Shown piece by piece: positions 34,115-42,212 of a stretch of DNA of 64,000 nt. Both the position numbers and the translations under genes were made by a program. Under the pieces are notes generated by a model. That model did not search any database. It was given only the letters and a program-made list of their open reading frames with translations, and was not told the origin of the DNA. Numbering within the stretch: the stretch's first letter is position 1; the number at the start of each line of letters is the position of its first letter. Origin of the DNA: Candidatus Poribacteria bacterium (lineage in GTDB: Bacteria; Poribacteria; WGA-4E; WGA-3G); the NCBI GenBank assembly GCA_028820845.1, contig JAPPII010000015.1, positions 1 to 64,000 of the forward strand, given 5' to 3'.

Positions 34115-34248
34115 CATTCCACTGGTAGGTGCGGTTTCTAACCGCACCGGCTACGTAACACATTCCACTGGTAGGTGCGGTTTCTAACCGCACCGGCTAC
34201 GTAACACATTCCACTGGTAGGTGCGGTTTCTAACCGCACCGGCTGCGT
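34115..34248. repeat. Three tandem 46-bp repeats
   Basis: Units starting at 34115, 34161 and 34207 each read CATTCCACTGGTAGGTGCGG and continue through the hairpin GGTGCGGTT/AACCGCACC. The third differs at its end. A reverse half-copy lies at about 34317-34333. The word TATAGGACTTACGCAT (34102-34117), shared with 5400, immediately precedes. The block fills the 294-base gap between rpoN and lptB. An open frame across it is a repeat artefact. Confidence 0.85.
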
Positions 34249-34339
34249 CGGAATGGGTGAATCTCTTTGATTCTGAGTAAGTCCTGAATTAATTGGACAC
34301 GCTGCACTGTCTTGGAAACCGCACCTACCGGGCTTGGGG

Positions 34340-35104
34340 CTAATCCCCAGGTGGCACAATAGTTTCTGGCATCTGATAGGAAAAGTTGTGCCCGAAATAA
34401 AGATCTCTCGCCGTCTCATTGTTGATGAGTTCTTCGGGTGTTCCAGCAAGTGTGATTTTTCCATCAACAATGATGTATGCCCTGTCAACGATGTCGAGCG
34501 TTTCGACAGCATTATGATCTGTAATAAGCACGCCGAGATTTCGATCGCGTAGATGCGAGATGAGCTGCTTAATGTCAGCGACAGCAATCGGGTCTATCCC
34601 AGAGAGCGGTTCGTCAAGTAGAATGAAATCGGGTTGTGCCGCAAGGGCTCGTGCTATTTCTGCGCGACGACACTCACCGCCTGAGAGCGTATACGCCTTG
34701 CGCAGTAAGAGATTTGAAATGCCGAGTTCATCCGTCAGTTCGCGAATACGGGGTTCACGCTCAGATTTCGGCACCCCTTGCGCTTCAAGAATCGCTTCAA
34801 TATTCTGTTGCACTGTCAATTTTCGGAAAATTGAGGTCTCCTGTGCAAGATAGCCAATGCCGAGCCGCGCACGTTTGTACATCGGATAGAACGTAATATC
34901 CTCATTGCCGTATGTAATTCTGCCAGCATTGGGACGAATCAACCCGACAACCATGTAAAAGGTCGTCGATTTTCCCGCGCCGTTGGGACCTAAGAGCCCT
35001 ACGATTTCACCTTGCCTGAGTGACAGGTTCACCTCATTGACAACGATAGGTCCACGGCGTGTATACCGTTTTACGAGTCTGTGTGCTTGAAGTTCTATTG
35101 TCAT
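34340..35104 (-). CDS. lptB: LPS export ABC transporter ATP-binding protein
   Basis: About 254 residues. It powers LptB2FG, which extracts LPS from the inner membrane. Walker A GPNGAGKST, Q-loop YLAQETSIFRKLTV, signature LSGGECRRAEIARAL (with Cys after GGE), Walker B FILLDEPLSGIDP and the H-loop ITDHNAVETL are all present, and the IGYLAQETSIFRKL segment is typical of LptB. ATG 35104 is preferred over the GTG at 35128. It is followed by rpoN across the tandem repeats. Confidence 0.93.
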   Translation of the reverse strand: MTIELQAHRLVKRYTRRGPIVVNEVNLSLRQGEIVGLLGPNGAGKSTTFYMVVGLIRPNAGRITYGNEDITFYPMYKRARLGIGYLAQETSIFRKLTVQQNIEAILEAQGVPKSEREPRIRELTDELGISNLLLRKAYTLSGGECRRAEIARALAAQPDFILLDEPLSGIDPIAVADIKQLISHLRDRNLGVLITDHNAVETLDIVDRAYIIVDGKITLAGTPEELINNETARDLYFGHNFSYQMPETIVPPGD

Positions 35105-35128
35105 GACTTCTAATTTACGATTCCTCAC

Positions 35129-35258
35129 TATTAGTCTGTCACATCTAAACTAACAGGTGGTTCGTAGTAGGGCAATTCATTGCCCGTTTCTGACGTGCGA
35201 TAAATCGCACTACTACGAACTGGGGTTTCACCATCATTTGAAAGTTGACAGAACACTA
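35129..35258. mobile_element. 130-bp TA-flanked MITE, copy 2
   Basis: Same length and internal sequence orientation as copy 1 at 28261, with TA at both ends and a perfect TTCGTAGTAG/CTACTACGAA outer stem around two hairpins. The tips are exchanged: the left tip TTAGTCTGTCA equals the reverse complement of the right tip of copy 1, and the right tip equals that of the left tip of copy 1. It lies between lptA and lptB. Confidence 0.72.
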
Positions 35259-35274
35259 CGATTGACATCCTTGG

Positions 35275-36144
35275 TCAATCTGCATCAGTTTCTTCCGCGG
35301 CATCCGCACTTTCAGCGTCTTCAGCATCTACCGGAAGTTCTTCTTCTGTGGTGCCATCTGTATTAGATGTTTCAGTATCTGCATCAGTTTGGTCAGAAGT
35401 ATCTGTGGAAGCCCCTTCCTCATCTGTACTTGCGTCGCCTTCAGCGTCCTCACTCGCCTCTGCCGCTACCGGTGCTGCTTGCGTAACGGTGACTTTAAAT
35501 TTGACACCGCCCTCACCGGTCTGCCTTCCGGTTGTCCTATTAAAAGTAAAGAGCTTCGTTTCGAGCCGATCCTTCTCCTGTAAGACCACGACATTCTCTT
35601 TAAGCACAACAGTATTCGTCAAGTTGTTCATGATAGCATGGTCACAGGTAGCAAAGATATCTTGATCTCGGATCTCCACATTGCCTACAGCAATAACTTC
35701 CGTTGTTGTACCCGTTTCTGGATCGGCTTTGAGGGTGATTTTATCAGCATTGAGAAACCCAACTTCAACACCCTGTTCGTCATACCGGATAGTCTTGGCT
35801 TCATCAATAAGAATCGTTATGCCCTCTTTCTCGAACCTCTCCATTCTTTTTGAGGTACCGGTAATGGTTTCCGTAGTAGGTTCAGCGGCACTTGCGCCAT
35901 TCGCATTTTCAGTACCCTCTGCCGCCTGCACACTGTTCTCTGTGGCTGAGGCGACACCATCCGCGCTCGGCGTGGGCGTTTCGATTTCCGTCTCAGCTGC
36001 GGTGAGGACTAAAGGAACAATACAGACAAAAAGTAAGAGGCAGCCGGCATAAACACAAAAATCACACAATGTGTCAAGGTGAAATGGAAATCTATGTCTA
36101 TTCCGGCACAACAGAGGTTTTGTGATATTCATCAGTTTTCTCAT
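35275..36144 (-). CDS. lptA: LptA/OstA-like LPS transport protein with acidic tail
   Basis: 289 residues. A long, basic N-terminal region precedes one hydrophobic signal or anchor segment (CLLLFVCIVPLVLTA). The OstA-type beta-jellyroll spans about residues 95-215 (AKTIRYDEQGVEVGFLNADKI, VIAVGNVEIRDQDIFATCD, KENVVVLQEKDRLETKLF). The last 65-70 residues are almost wholly Asp, Glu, Ala, Ser and Thr, unusual for LptA. Position between lptC and lptB supports the call. Its start overlaps the end of lptC. Confidence 0.75.
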   Translation of the reverse strand: MRKLMNITKPLLCRNRHRFPFHLDTLCDFCVYAGCLLLFVCIVPLVLTAAETEIETPTPSADGVASATENSVQAAEGTENANGASAAEPTTETITGTSKRMERFEKEGITILIDEAKTIRYDEQGVEVGFLNADKITLKADPETGTTTEVIAVGNVEIRDQDIFATCDHAIMNNLTNTVVLKENVVVLQEKDRLETKLFTFNRTTGRQTGEGGVKFKVTVTQAAPVAAEASEDAEGDASTDEEGASTDTSDQTDADTETSNTDGTTEEELPVDAEDAESADAAEETDAD

Positions 36145-36772
36145 CTTTTGGATAAAGTTTAAATTGATTGTTTTTCATTTTTACGGTTTCAAGCGTCGGA
36201 TTCGCATACATTTCCGTTCCGACCCAGGTGGAATCTCCACGTACAAGCGTCACTTCGTCTGGCGCATACAACCGACCCGCCCGGTTCTGCCAATGGAGAA
36301 GCTCACTATACAAAGTACCATCTTTACTGACACCGACGACTTCTCCTGAAAGATGCAGGTTATCTTTCTCACTCCCGGTCAAAAACTGCTTACCCTTCTT
36401 ACTATTCAAAGTGAGAGAAACAACACCGTCTTCAAAAATCTCAACTGTCGGATTTTCCACTTCAACATAACTGCCGCGGAATGTTGAGGTATCCCCGATA
36501 AGCGTCCATTTAAGGACACCCGCTTCCGTGTGCTGTGTAGCGAACCGTTCGAGTTGCTGCGTCGGAACCGCCTCTATGGATTCGTCAGTCGTACCGACTG
36601 GGGTTTCTGCACTTTTACAACCGGTCACGCAAAGCAACAAACACAGACCCAAACACGTGAGAATGCAACTAAGGTCGGGTTTTCCACCGTTGATGCATCC
36701 AAATCCACTGCGCCGGGTATTGCCGAATGTAGGATTCGATAATTTTTGTGAATTTTTGTGTATTAATAACAA
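36098..36772 (-). CDS. lptC: LptC-like lipoprotein of LPS export
   Basis: A lipobox (CLLLCVTGC) follows a hydrophobic stretch. The C-terminal two thirds is LptC/OstA-like beta structure (TFRGSYVEVENPTVEIFEDG, then DNLHLSGEVVGVSKDGTLY and DEVTLVRGDSTWVGTEMYANP). LptC normally passes LPS from LptB2FG to LptA. The start is uncertain: there is no ATG or GTG near the signal sequence. TTG 36772 has AAGGA just before it but gives a long N-region and overlaps the acyltransferase gene by about 100 bases. Confidence 0.65.
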   Translation of the reverse strand: MLLIHKNSQKLSNPTFGNTRRSGFGCINGGKPDLSCILTCLGLCLLLCVTGCKSAETPVGTTDESIEAVPTQQLERFATQHTEAGVLKWTLIGDTSTFRGSYVEVENPTVEIFEDGVVSLTLNSKKGKQFLTGSEKDNLHLSGEVVGVSKDGTLYSELLHWQNRAGRLYAPDEVTLVRGDSTWVGTEMYANPTLETVKMKNNQFKLYPKDEKTDEYHKTSVVPE

Positions 36773-37544
36773 GGTCCTTCTCTTTTCCGTCGGTCCGTTG
36801 GAACACCAAGGGTGGTTCAATAATTGCGCGGTGTGAACCATCGGGTTGACGGATAATAAATGTTGGGAGTACGGCCGCCCCTGTTTTAAGGGCAATAGCG
36901 ACAGGACTATACGGTGTATAGGCAGGTCTACCGAAAAAATCGACGAAAACCCCACTCACACTTGTGTCCACATCGGCGACAATACCCAGCAGTTCATTAC
37001 GTTTGAGGCATCGAAGTGCCTGACGAATCCCTGTATCCCGATCAATCGTCGTATAACCCGCTTGCGATCGGTAACTCGAAACCAAGGCGTTTAAACGGGG
37101 GGAACGCAATTCGCGAACAATAGGGGTCAGTGGCGCAATTGTAGCAGAAATGCTTGCTGCCAGCAGCTCCCAATTCCCGAAATGGCCCGTTAGAATGATG
37201 GCACCTTTCCCGTGCGCGAGTGCTTGTTTTACATACTCAGTGCCTTCAAAACTAACATATTGCTGAATTTGCTTTGAATTCATACGCGGAAATTGCATAA
37301 ATTCAAAGATATTCTTGCCTAAATTTTCAAAGCACTGCTTGGCTATCGACCGAATCTGGCGTTCATCCGTCCAGTCCAAGCTGCGCCGCAGATGCTCACA
37401 CGCTAACGCTCTTTGCTGCGGTGCCAGCCGGAATATGAGAGCACCTAACTGACCTCCAATCGTTAACGTCACCGAACGTGGCAGTCGGCATACGAAAAAT
37501 CCGATTAATTTGGCAGTAAACTCGTAACACCAATGCTTCATCAT
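36669..37544 (-). CDS. LpxL/HtrB-like lipid A acyltransferase
   Basis: 291 residues. It transfers a secondary acyl chain onto lipid A at the inner membrane. The catalytic HX4E motif is in ILTGHFGNWELLAA (about residues 119-132). FENLGKNIFEFM precedes it, and VDFFGRPAYTPYSPVAIALKTGA matches the substrate-pocket region of the family. The C-terminus ends WIWMHQRWKTRP, which aligns with the usual YxWxHRRWKTRP. First gene of the leftward lpt run, consistent with an LPS or lipo-oligosaccharide outer membrane. Confidence 0.9.
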   Translation of the reverse strand: MMKHWCYEFTAKLIGFFVCRLPRSVTLTIGGQLGALIFRLAPQQRALACEHLRRSLDWTDERQIRSIAKQCFENLGKNIFEFMQFPRMNSKQIQQYVSFEGTEYVKQALAHGKGAIILTGHFGNWELLAASISATIAPLTPIVRELRSPRLNALVSSYRSQAGYTTIDRDTGIRQALRCLKRNELLGIVADVDTSVSGVFVDFFGRPAYTPYSPVAIALKTGAAVLPTFIIRQPDGSHRAIIEPPLVFQRTDGKEKDLVINTQKFTKIIESYIRQYPAQWIWMHQRWKTRP

Positions 37545-37698
37545 TAATTAGTATACTAAATTTTTACCAAAATTACAAAGAAATTCTTCATTTCTTCTCT
37601 TTAGTTACGAAGCGTTTCGGTTATCTTCAAAAAAATAGAACTTGATTTTCATCGCAGTTACCGGTAAACTCTAAAGCAGATATAGAACGGAAACCCCT

Positions 37699-39012
37699 AT
37701 GCATACCTCTGAAAACGTCAATAAGCAGATTGTTAATCTTACGATCCCGAACATTATTAGCAATTTCTCCATCCCCCTTTTAGGTGCCGTGGATACTGCT
37801 TTGATGGGACGGTTAGAATCCGAACACTATCTGGGTGCAGTCGGCATCGGCGGCATTCTTTTCAGCTTTATCTATTGGGGTTTCGGTTTCCTCCGAATGG
37901 CAACCACAGGACTCACAGCACAGGCTTTCGGAGAAAAAAACCTCCAAGAATGCGGACGTTTACTGCTAAGAGCGGTATACATCGGCATCACAGCAAGCTT
38001 ACTCCTCCTTATTTTTCAACGGCAGTTCGCGGATGTTAGTTTTTCGCTCATTGATGCGAGTCCTGAAGTCGAACACCTTGCCCGTGTTTACTTCCATATC
38101 CGTATCTATGCCGCCCCTGCGACCTTATGCCTCTACGCCTTCCACGGGGTCTTCTTAGGCTTACAGAACGCCCATTACCCGATGCTGTTGACGATTGTGG
38201 TGAATCTCATTAATATCATTCTGAATTTGGTGTTTGTGAAGTTGCTCGGCATGAAGGTGGCAGGTGTCGCATTAGCAACGGCTATTGCACAATATATCGG
38301 ATTGCTTTTGGCAATTCTACTTTTCTTCAAACGCTATCGAAGCCTTCTAACGACTTGGAATATTCAAGAAATTTTGGCATTCTCTAAACTTAAACGATTT
38401 CTAAGTATTAGTGGCGACATTTTCATTCGCACCCTCTGTTTGGTGTTCAGCCACGCCTATTTCACAGCAAAATCCGCCGCCATGGGGGATACCTTCTTGG
38501 CAATCAACACGATTCTACTACAGTACATTAACCTAATGTCTTATGCGATTGACGGTTTCGCTTTTGCAGCAGAGAGCATGATTGGCAAATACAAAGGGGC
38601 AAGAGATATGCAAAATCTCAAACGGACGACGCGTCAAATCTTCCTTTGGGCGTTCCTGTTTGGCATTGCGATTACGTTAGTTTTCGCGGTCCTTGGAAAG
38701 CAAATGCTATATCTTTTTACAAATCAGATGCCCCTTATTGAAGGGGCGAAGCCTTATCTTATCTGGATAATCATCGCACCAGTCGTCAATGTTGCTGCCT
38801 ACATTTGGGACGGTATTTTTCTGGGTGCAACTGCTTCTAAGGCACTGCGCGATTCAGCGATTGTGTCAACACTCATCTATCTAAGTGCTGTCTATCTGTT
38901 GATGCCTCACGGTAATCATGGGTTGTGGTGCGCGCTAACACTCCTCTTGGTCGCGCGTGGCATCTCGCTGACGCTACTCGCACCGAAATACCTTTTTAGA
39001 AGGGATTTGTAG
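37699..39012 (+). CDS. MATE-family multidrug efflux protein (DinF type)
   Basis: 437 residues with about twelve membrane segments in two similar halves. The N-terminal NLTIPNIISNFSIPLLGAVDTALMGRL and GFLRMATTGLTAQAFGEKN are typical of DinF-like MATE antiporters, which export cationic drugs or metabolites against Na+ or H+. It is divergent from the LpxL-like gene. A short repeated hairpin at 39006-39032 overlaps the stop codon and may help end transcription. Confidence 0.9.
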   Translation: MHTSENVNKQIVNLTIPNIISNFSIPLLGAVDTALMGRLESEHYLGAVGIGGILFSFIYWGFGFLRMATTGLTAQAFGEKNLQECGRLLLRAVYIGITASLLLLIFQRQFADVSFSLIDASPEVEHLARVYFHIRIYAAPATLCLYAFHGVFLGLQNAHYPMLLTIVVNLINIILNLVFVKLLGMKVAGVALATAIAQYIGLLLAILLFFKRYRSLLTTWNIQEILAFSKLKRFLSISGDIFIRTLCLVFSHAYFTAKSAAMGDTFLAINTILLQYINLMSYAIDGFAFAAESMIGKYKGARDMQNLKRTTRQIFLWAFLFGIAITLVFAVLGKQMLYLFTNQMPLIEGAKPYLIWIIIAPVVNVAAYIWDGIFLGATASKALRDSAIVSTLIYLSAVYLLMPHGNHGLWCALTLLLVARGISLTLLAPKYLFRRDL

Positions 39013-39032
39013 CATAACCTGTTAAGTTGTGC
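39006..39032. repeat. Short hairpin repeat, copy 2
   Basis: Differs by one base from 82-108. It spans the MATE stop codon and lies between two convergent genes, where AACCT and AAGTT could form a weak stem. Confidence 0.55.
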
Positions 39033-40647
39033 CCTTATAGTTGTCTAAAGTTGTGAATTTTAGAGATTTTTCATCGCTCTCTTTGTAACCGATCCGAATT
39101 GCTTTTGCTCTTATAACGGTTTCACCTTTCGGTAAACGCAAAGGTTCTGTATACAACTGCCATCGGACATCTTCACCTTGTTCGGTTGTATACGCAATTG
39201 AGGCACCTTGTGTTGAACAGTAGAGTTGCAGCAGCAGCGGTGCGTCCCATTCTCCATCTTCATGCGCAGGCACCGTGCCGGGGTTAGAGGCGTTAATCGG
39301 AATGAAAAGGGGTGATGCCGTTTGGGGTTGTATGCCATTAGGATACCACTTCGCTACCATTTCTTCTTCAGATATATGCCCCATATCCCCGAATTTCGAT
39401 TGCCACCCTGTCAACGTTTCTCGCATCCGTTTAAGTACATTTGCGTGTGCTGCGTTTTCTGCTAAATTGTTGAGTTCATACGTGTCATTTTCCAGATCGT
39501 AGAGTTCTTCAGCGGGGCGCGGTGATTGGAACATGGCCAATTGATCGCCCTCTAATTTGCCTTCGGTATGAAGTCGCCACATCTCCTGCATCACGGGATG
39601 GTCATTACGGTAAGGATCCCAGAGGAGATACGGCTGTTCGGGATAATAATTTCGGATGTATTTATACCTTTTATCACGTACAGCACGCAACATCTGATAC
39701 GATAAATCAAGGCGGTCGCGCGTCGCAAAAATATATTCACGTTCCACTTTTTCTGGTCCAAGGAAGGGCTGTCCGTGTAGGTGCTGCGGTGCTTGAACCC
39801 CACATAACGAAAGCACAGTGGGACCGAGATCAATCAAACTCACCAATTGATCGCTTTCACTCCCTGGATGAAGCACTTCGTGCCAACGCACAATCAACGG
39901 AATTCGGATCCCCGCATCATAGGGCCACCGTTTACCGCGCGGGAGTCCTTCACCGTGATCGCTCCAGAGAAAAACAATGGTATTCTCTGCGAGTCCATCT
40001 GCTTCGAGTTGATCTAACAACTCGCCGACCCGTGCATCGGCAGTGGCGAGGTTATCGTACTGTCGCGCCAATGCGGCGCGGGCTTTCGGTGTATTTGGTA
40101 AATAAGGCGGTAATTCCACGTCATCTGGATTCGTGGTCAGTGGACGATCTTCCTTTTCCCACATACCACTTTCGTGTGTAACGATTGGGTTAAAAACGGA
40201 AAAGAAGGGTTGCCCGTCCGAACGATTTCGCCAGTGCCCTTGATTGCTATTGTCATCCCACGCTGTGATAGGGGGTGTAAACTGATAGTCTGTTTTGCTA
40301 TTGTTGGTGCAATAATAGCCTGCCCCTCTCAGGTATTCGGTGAATGTTTTCACATAAGGAGGCGGCACAACAGAATACGGCGTAGGTAGGTCCGGTGTAC
40401 TTTCGTGTGTATGCGTTGTCCGATGGTGATGTGTGCCGATGGAAGTCTGATACATACCGGTGATAATAGCGGAACGACTCGGTGCACAGACCCCAGCCGT
40501 CGAAAACGCGTTCGGAAACCGACATCCGCCAGCAGCGAGCCGGTCAATATTGGGTGTACGGGCGATCGGGTCCCCGTAACAGCCGAAACGGGGCGTTGTA
40601 TCCTCTACAGAGATCCAAAGGATATTCGGGCGATCTGTTGTGTTCAT
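39022..40647 (-). CDS. Sulfatase with C-terminal chitobiase-like domain
   Basis: 541 residues. The alkaline-phosphatase-fold sulfatase begins RPNILWISVEDTTPRFGCYGD. The formylglycine motif is CAPSRSAIITGMY (C at about residue 53), with R and the following G conserved. LWSDHGEGLPRGKRWPYDAG carries further metal and sulfate ligands. It resembles heparan N-sulfatase-like enzymes, but the substrate is a guess. The last 80 residues (SIAYTTEQGEDVRWQLYTEP, then VIRAKAIRIGYKESD) look like a CHB/HEX C-terminal domain. No signal peptide is visible, so the location is unclear. GGGAG precedes the ATG. Confidence 0.9.
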   Translation of the reverse strand: MNTTDRPNILWISVEDTTPRFGCYGDPIARTPNIDRLAAGGCRFPNAFSTAGVCAPSRSAIITGMYQTSIGTHHHRTTHTHESTPDLPTPYSVVPPPYVKTFTEYLRGAGYYCTNNSKTDYQFTPPITAWDDNSNQGHWRNRSDGQPFFSVFNPIVTHESGMWEKEDRPLTTNPDDVELPPYLPNTPKARAALARQYDNLATADARVGELLDQLEADGLAENTIVFLWSDHGEGLPRGKRWPYDAGIRIPLIVRWHEVLHPGSESDQLVSLIDLGPTVLSLCGVQAPQHLHGQPFLGPEKVEREYIFATRDRLDLSYQMLRAVRDKRYKYIRNYYPEQPYLLWDPYRNDHPVMQEMWRLHTEGKLEGDQLAMFQSPRPAEELYDLENDTYELNNLAENAAHANVLKRMRETLTGWQSKFGDMGHISEEEMVAKWYPNGIQPQTASPLFIPINASNPGTVPAHEDGEWDAPLLLQLYCSTQGASIAYTTEQGEDVRWQLYTEPLRLPKGETVIRAKAIRIGYKESDEKSLKFTTLDNYKGTT

Positions 40648-40909
40648 TGTAACTCCCTTTTTTCAGGGCTATTTAGTTTTAAGGGATAAGTTTACTTATG
40701 TGAAGGAGATATCTTGATGGATGCCCGAATTTATTCGGGATAGCACACTTTTCCCCAACAAGTTCGGGCTTCCGGACGTAAATTATTGGAAAACTGAATG
40801 ACCCTGCCCTTTTTTTGGAATGATTGTATGTCAAAGAACGATTTAAGTCAATCTGCTTTTGGAACCTTCGGAAAAGCGTTGCAGCTCCCTTACAGTTATG
40901 ACAAAAAAG

Positions 40910-40939
40910 TTGAAAACGCTTTTGAATTTATGCTACACT
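40910..40939 (+). promoter_or_regulatory. Sigma-70-type promoter of the epimerase gene
   Basis: TTGAAA (40910-40915), an 18-bp spacer and TACACT (40934-40939), 38 bases before the ATG at 40977, with AAGGAG between. The remainder of the 40648-40976 gap holds a CCCGAATTTATTCGGG hairpin near 40724 and no gene. Confidence 0.55.
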
Positions 40940-40976
40940 GCAGAGATAGTACATGCAATAAGGAGAACAACATAAA

Positions 40977-41828
40977 ATGCCAAAATTTGGTGTAAATTTA
41001 TTACTCTGGGCAGATAAGTTTGATAGAGAAACCGTAGACCTCATTCCCAAAGTCGCGGAGATGGGATTCGAGGGCGTTGAAATCCCAATCTTCGATCCAG
41101 ACACGGTAGATATGCCACACACACAAGCAGCACTCAAAGCAACGGGTTTGGAACCCATCGGTTGTAACATCATGGGACCCGATAGGAATCCAATCGACGA
41201 GGATCCTGCTATCCGTGAAACCGGGAAGGTCTACCTCAAGCGCGCCATCGAGATTATCGCTGAGTTGGGCGGAGATACCTTCGTCGGTCCCATGTATAGC
41301 GCAGTCGGTAAACTCGTCGGCAGAGGCAGAAATCAACAAGAATGGGACTGGTGCGTTGAAGGACTACAAGAGATCGCTGAATTCGCAGGACAGCACGGTG
41401 TCACGCTCGCCAGCGAACCGCTCAACCGATTTGAAACCTACTTCGTCAACATTGCCGAAGATGCCGTCAAACTCGCGCAAGCCGTGGATAGCCCATATTT
41501 CAAGGTTCACCTCGATACGTTCCACATGAACATCGAAGAAAAAAATCAGGCGGACGCCATTATTGCCACCGGCGATTTCTTGCATCACGTTCACTGTTGT
41601 GAGAATGACCGCGGCACCCCTGGCACAGGACCTGTGGATTGGGACGGCGTATTTGGTGCACTCGCCACAGTGAACTACGACAGATGGCTTGTGATTGAAT
41701 CGTTTACACCAGCAGTCAAAGAAATTGCTGCTGCGACGTGTATTTGGCGCGACATCGCACCCAGTGCCGAGAGCCTGGCTACCGACGGACTCGCCTTCCT
41801 AAAAGAAAAAGCAGCGCAATACCTATAA
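40977..41828 (+). CDS. Sugar phosphate isomerase/epimerase (TIM-barrel)
   Basis: 283 residues, xylose-isomerase-like TIM barrel resembling D-psicose/D-tagatose 3-epimerases. Likely metal ligands are E in LASEPLNRFE, D and H in VHLDTFHMNIEE, H in HHVHCCENDRGTPG and E in LVIESF. The DRGTPGTGPVDW loop matches ketose 3-epimerases. Cytoplasmic. The precise substrate is unknown. It is monocistronic, with its own promoter at 40910. Confidence 0.87.
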   Translation: MPKFGVNLLLWADKFDRETVDLIPKVAEMGFEGVEIPIFDPDTVDMPHTQAALKATGLEPIGCNIMGPDRNPIDEDPAIRETGKVYLKRAIEIIAELGGDTFVGPMYSAVGKLVGRGRNQQEWDWCVEGLQEIAEFAGQHGVTLASEPLNRFETYFVNIAEDAVKLAQAVDSPYFKVHLDTFHMNIEEKNQADAIIATGDFLHHVHCCENDRGTPGTGPVDWDGVFGALATVNYDRWLVIESFTPAVKEIAAATCIWRDIAPSAESLATDGLAFLKEKAAQYL

Positions 41829-41861
41829 CATCAGCCCGTTTGTAGTATAGTAGTGCTTCGT

Positions 41862-42086
41862 CAACTTTGAGTTTGAGGGCAAGTTCGTAGTAGTGCGATT
41901 TATCGCACGTCCATTAGCGTAACTCAAGTTGCTACCTACAAGACTTTCAGACATGCAGACCTTGTCTTTCACTCAAACGGCTCGGATTGTTTTACACTTT
42001 GTAGCGCAAACTGTATGAAGATTAATTATTTAAATCGGTAATTCCAATTTTCCACAAACTCAGTAGGTGCGGTTTGTAACCGCACC
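41862..42086. repeat. Hairpin repeats in the 41829-42212 gap
   Basis: CAACTTTGAGTT (41862-41873) pairs imperfectly with AACTCAAGTTG (41921-41931) around GTGCGAT/ATCGCAC (41893-41908), the same hairpin as in the MITEs but in reverse orientation. A GGTGCGGTT/AACCGCACC hairpin with a TGT loop lies at 42066-42086. No gene is seen in this 384-base gap. Confidence 0.65.
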
Positions 42087-42212
42087 GGACATTACCGAAA
42101 TATTTTCTAAAACTTCATTTAGTTTGCGGACTTATCGGCACAATCTAACACATTATGCTACAAGCGTGGAACTTTAGGGTAGAAGACTATACCAAAAATC
42201 GGAGGGATTGAA

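Noticed and set aside
34115-34248. Possible CRISPR array
   Set aside because: The three 46-bp units are directly adjacent with no unique spacers, each unit contains a full palindrome, and no cas genes are nearby.
34138-34587. 149-codon minus-strand frame across the 46-bp repeats
   Set aside because: Its sequence is the translated tandem repeat joined to a shadow frame of lptB.
39522-40181. 219-codon plus-strand frame
   Set aside because: Antisense to the sulfatase gene, which carries the CAPSR active-site motif.
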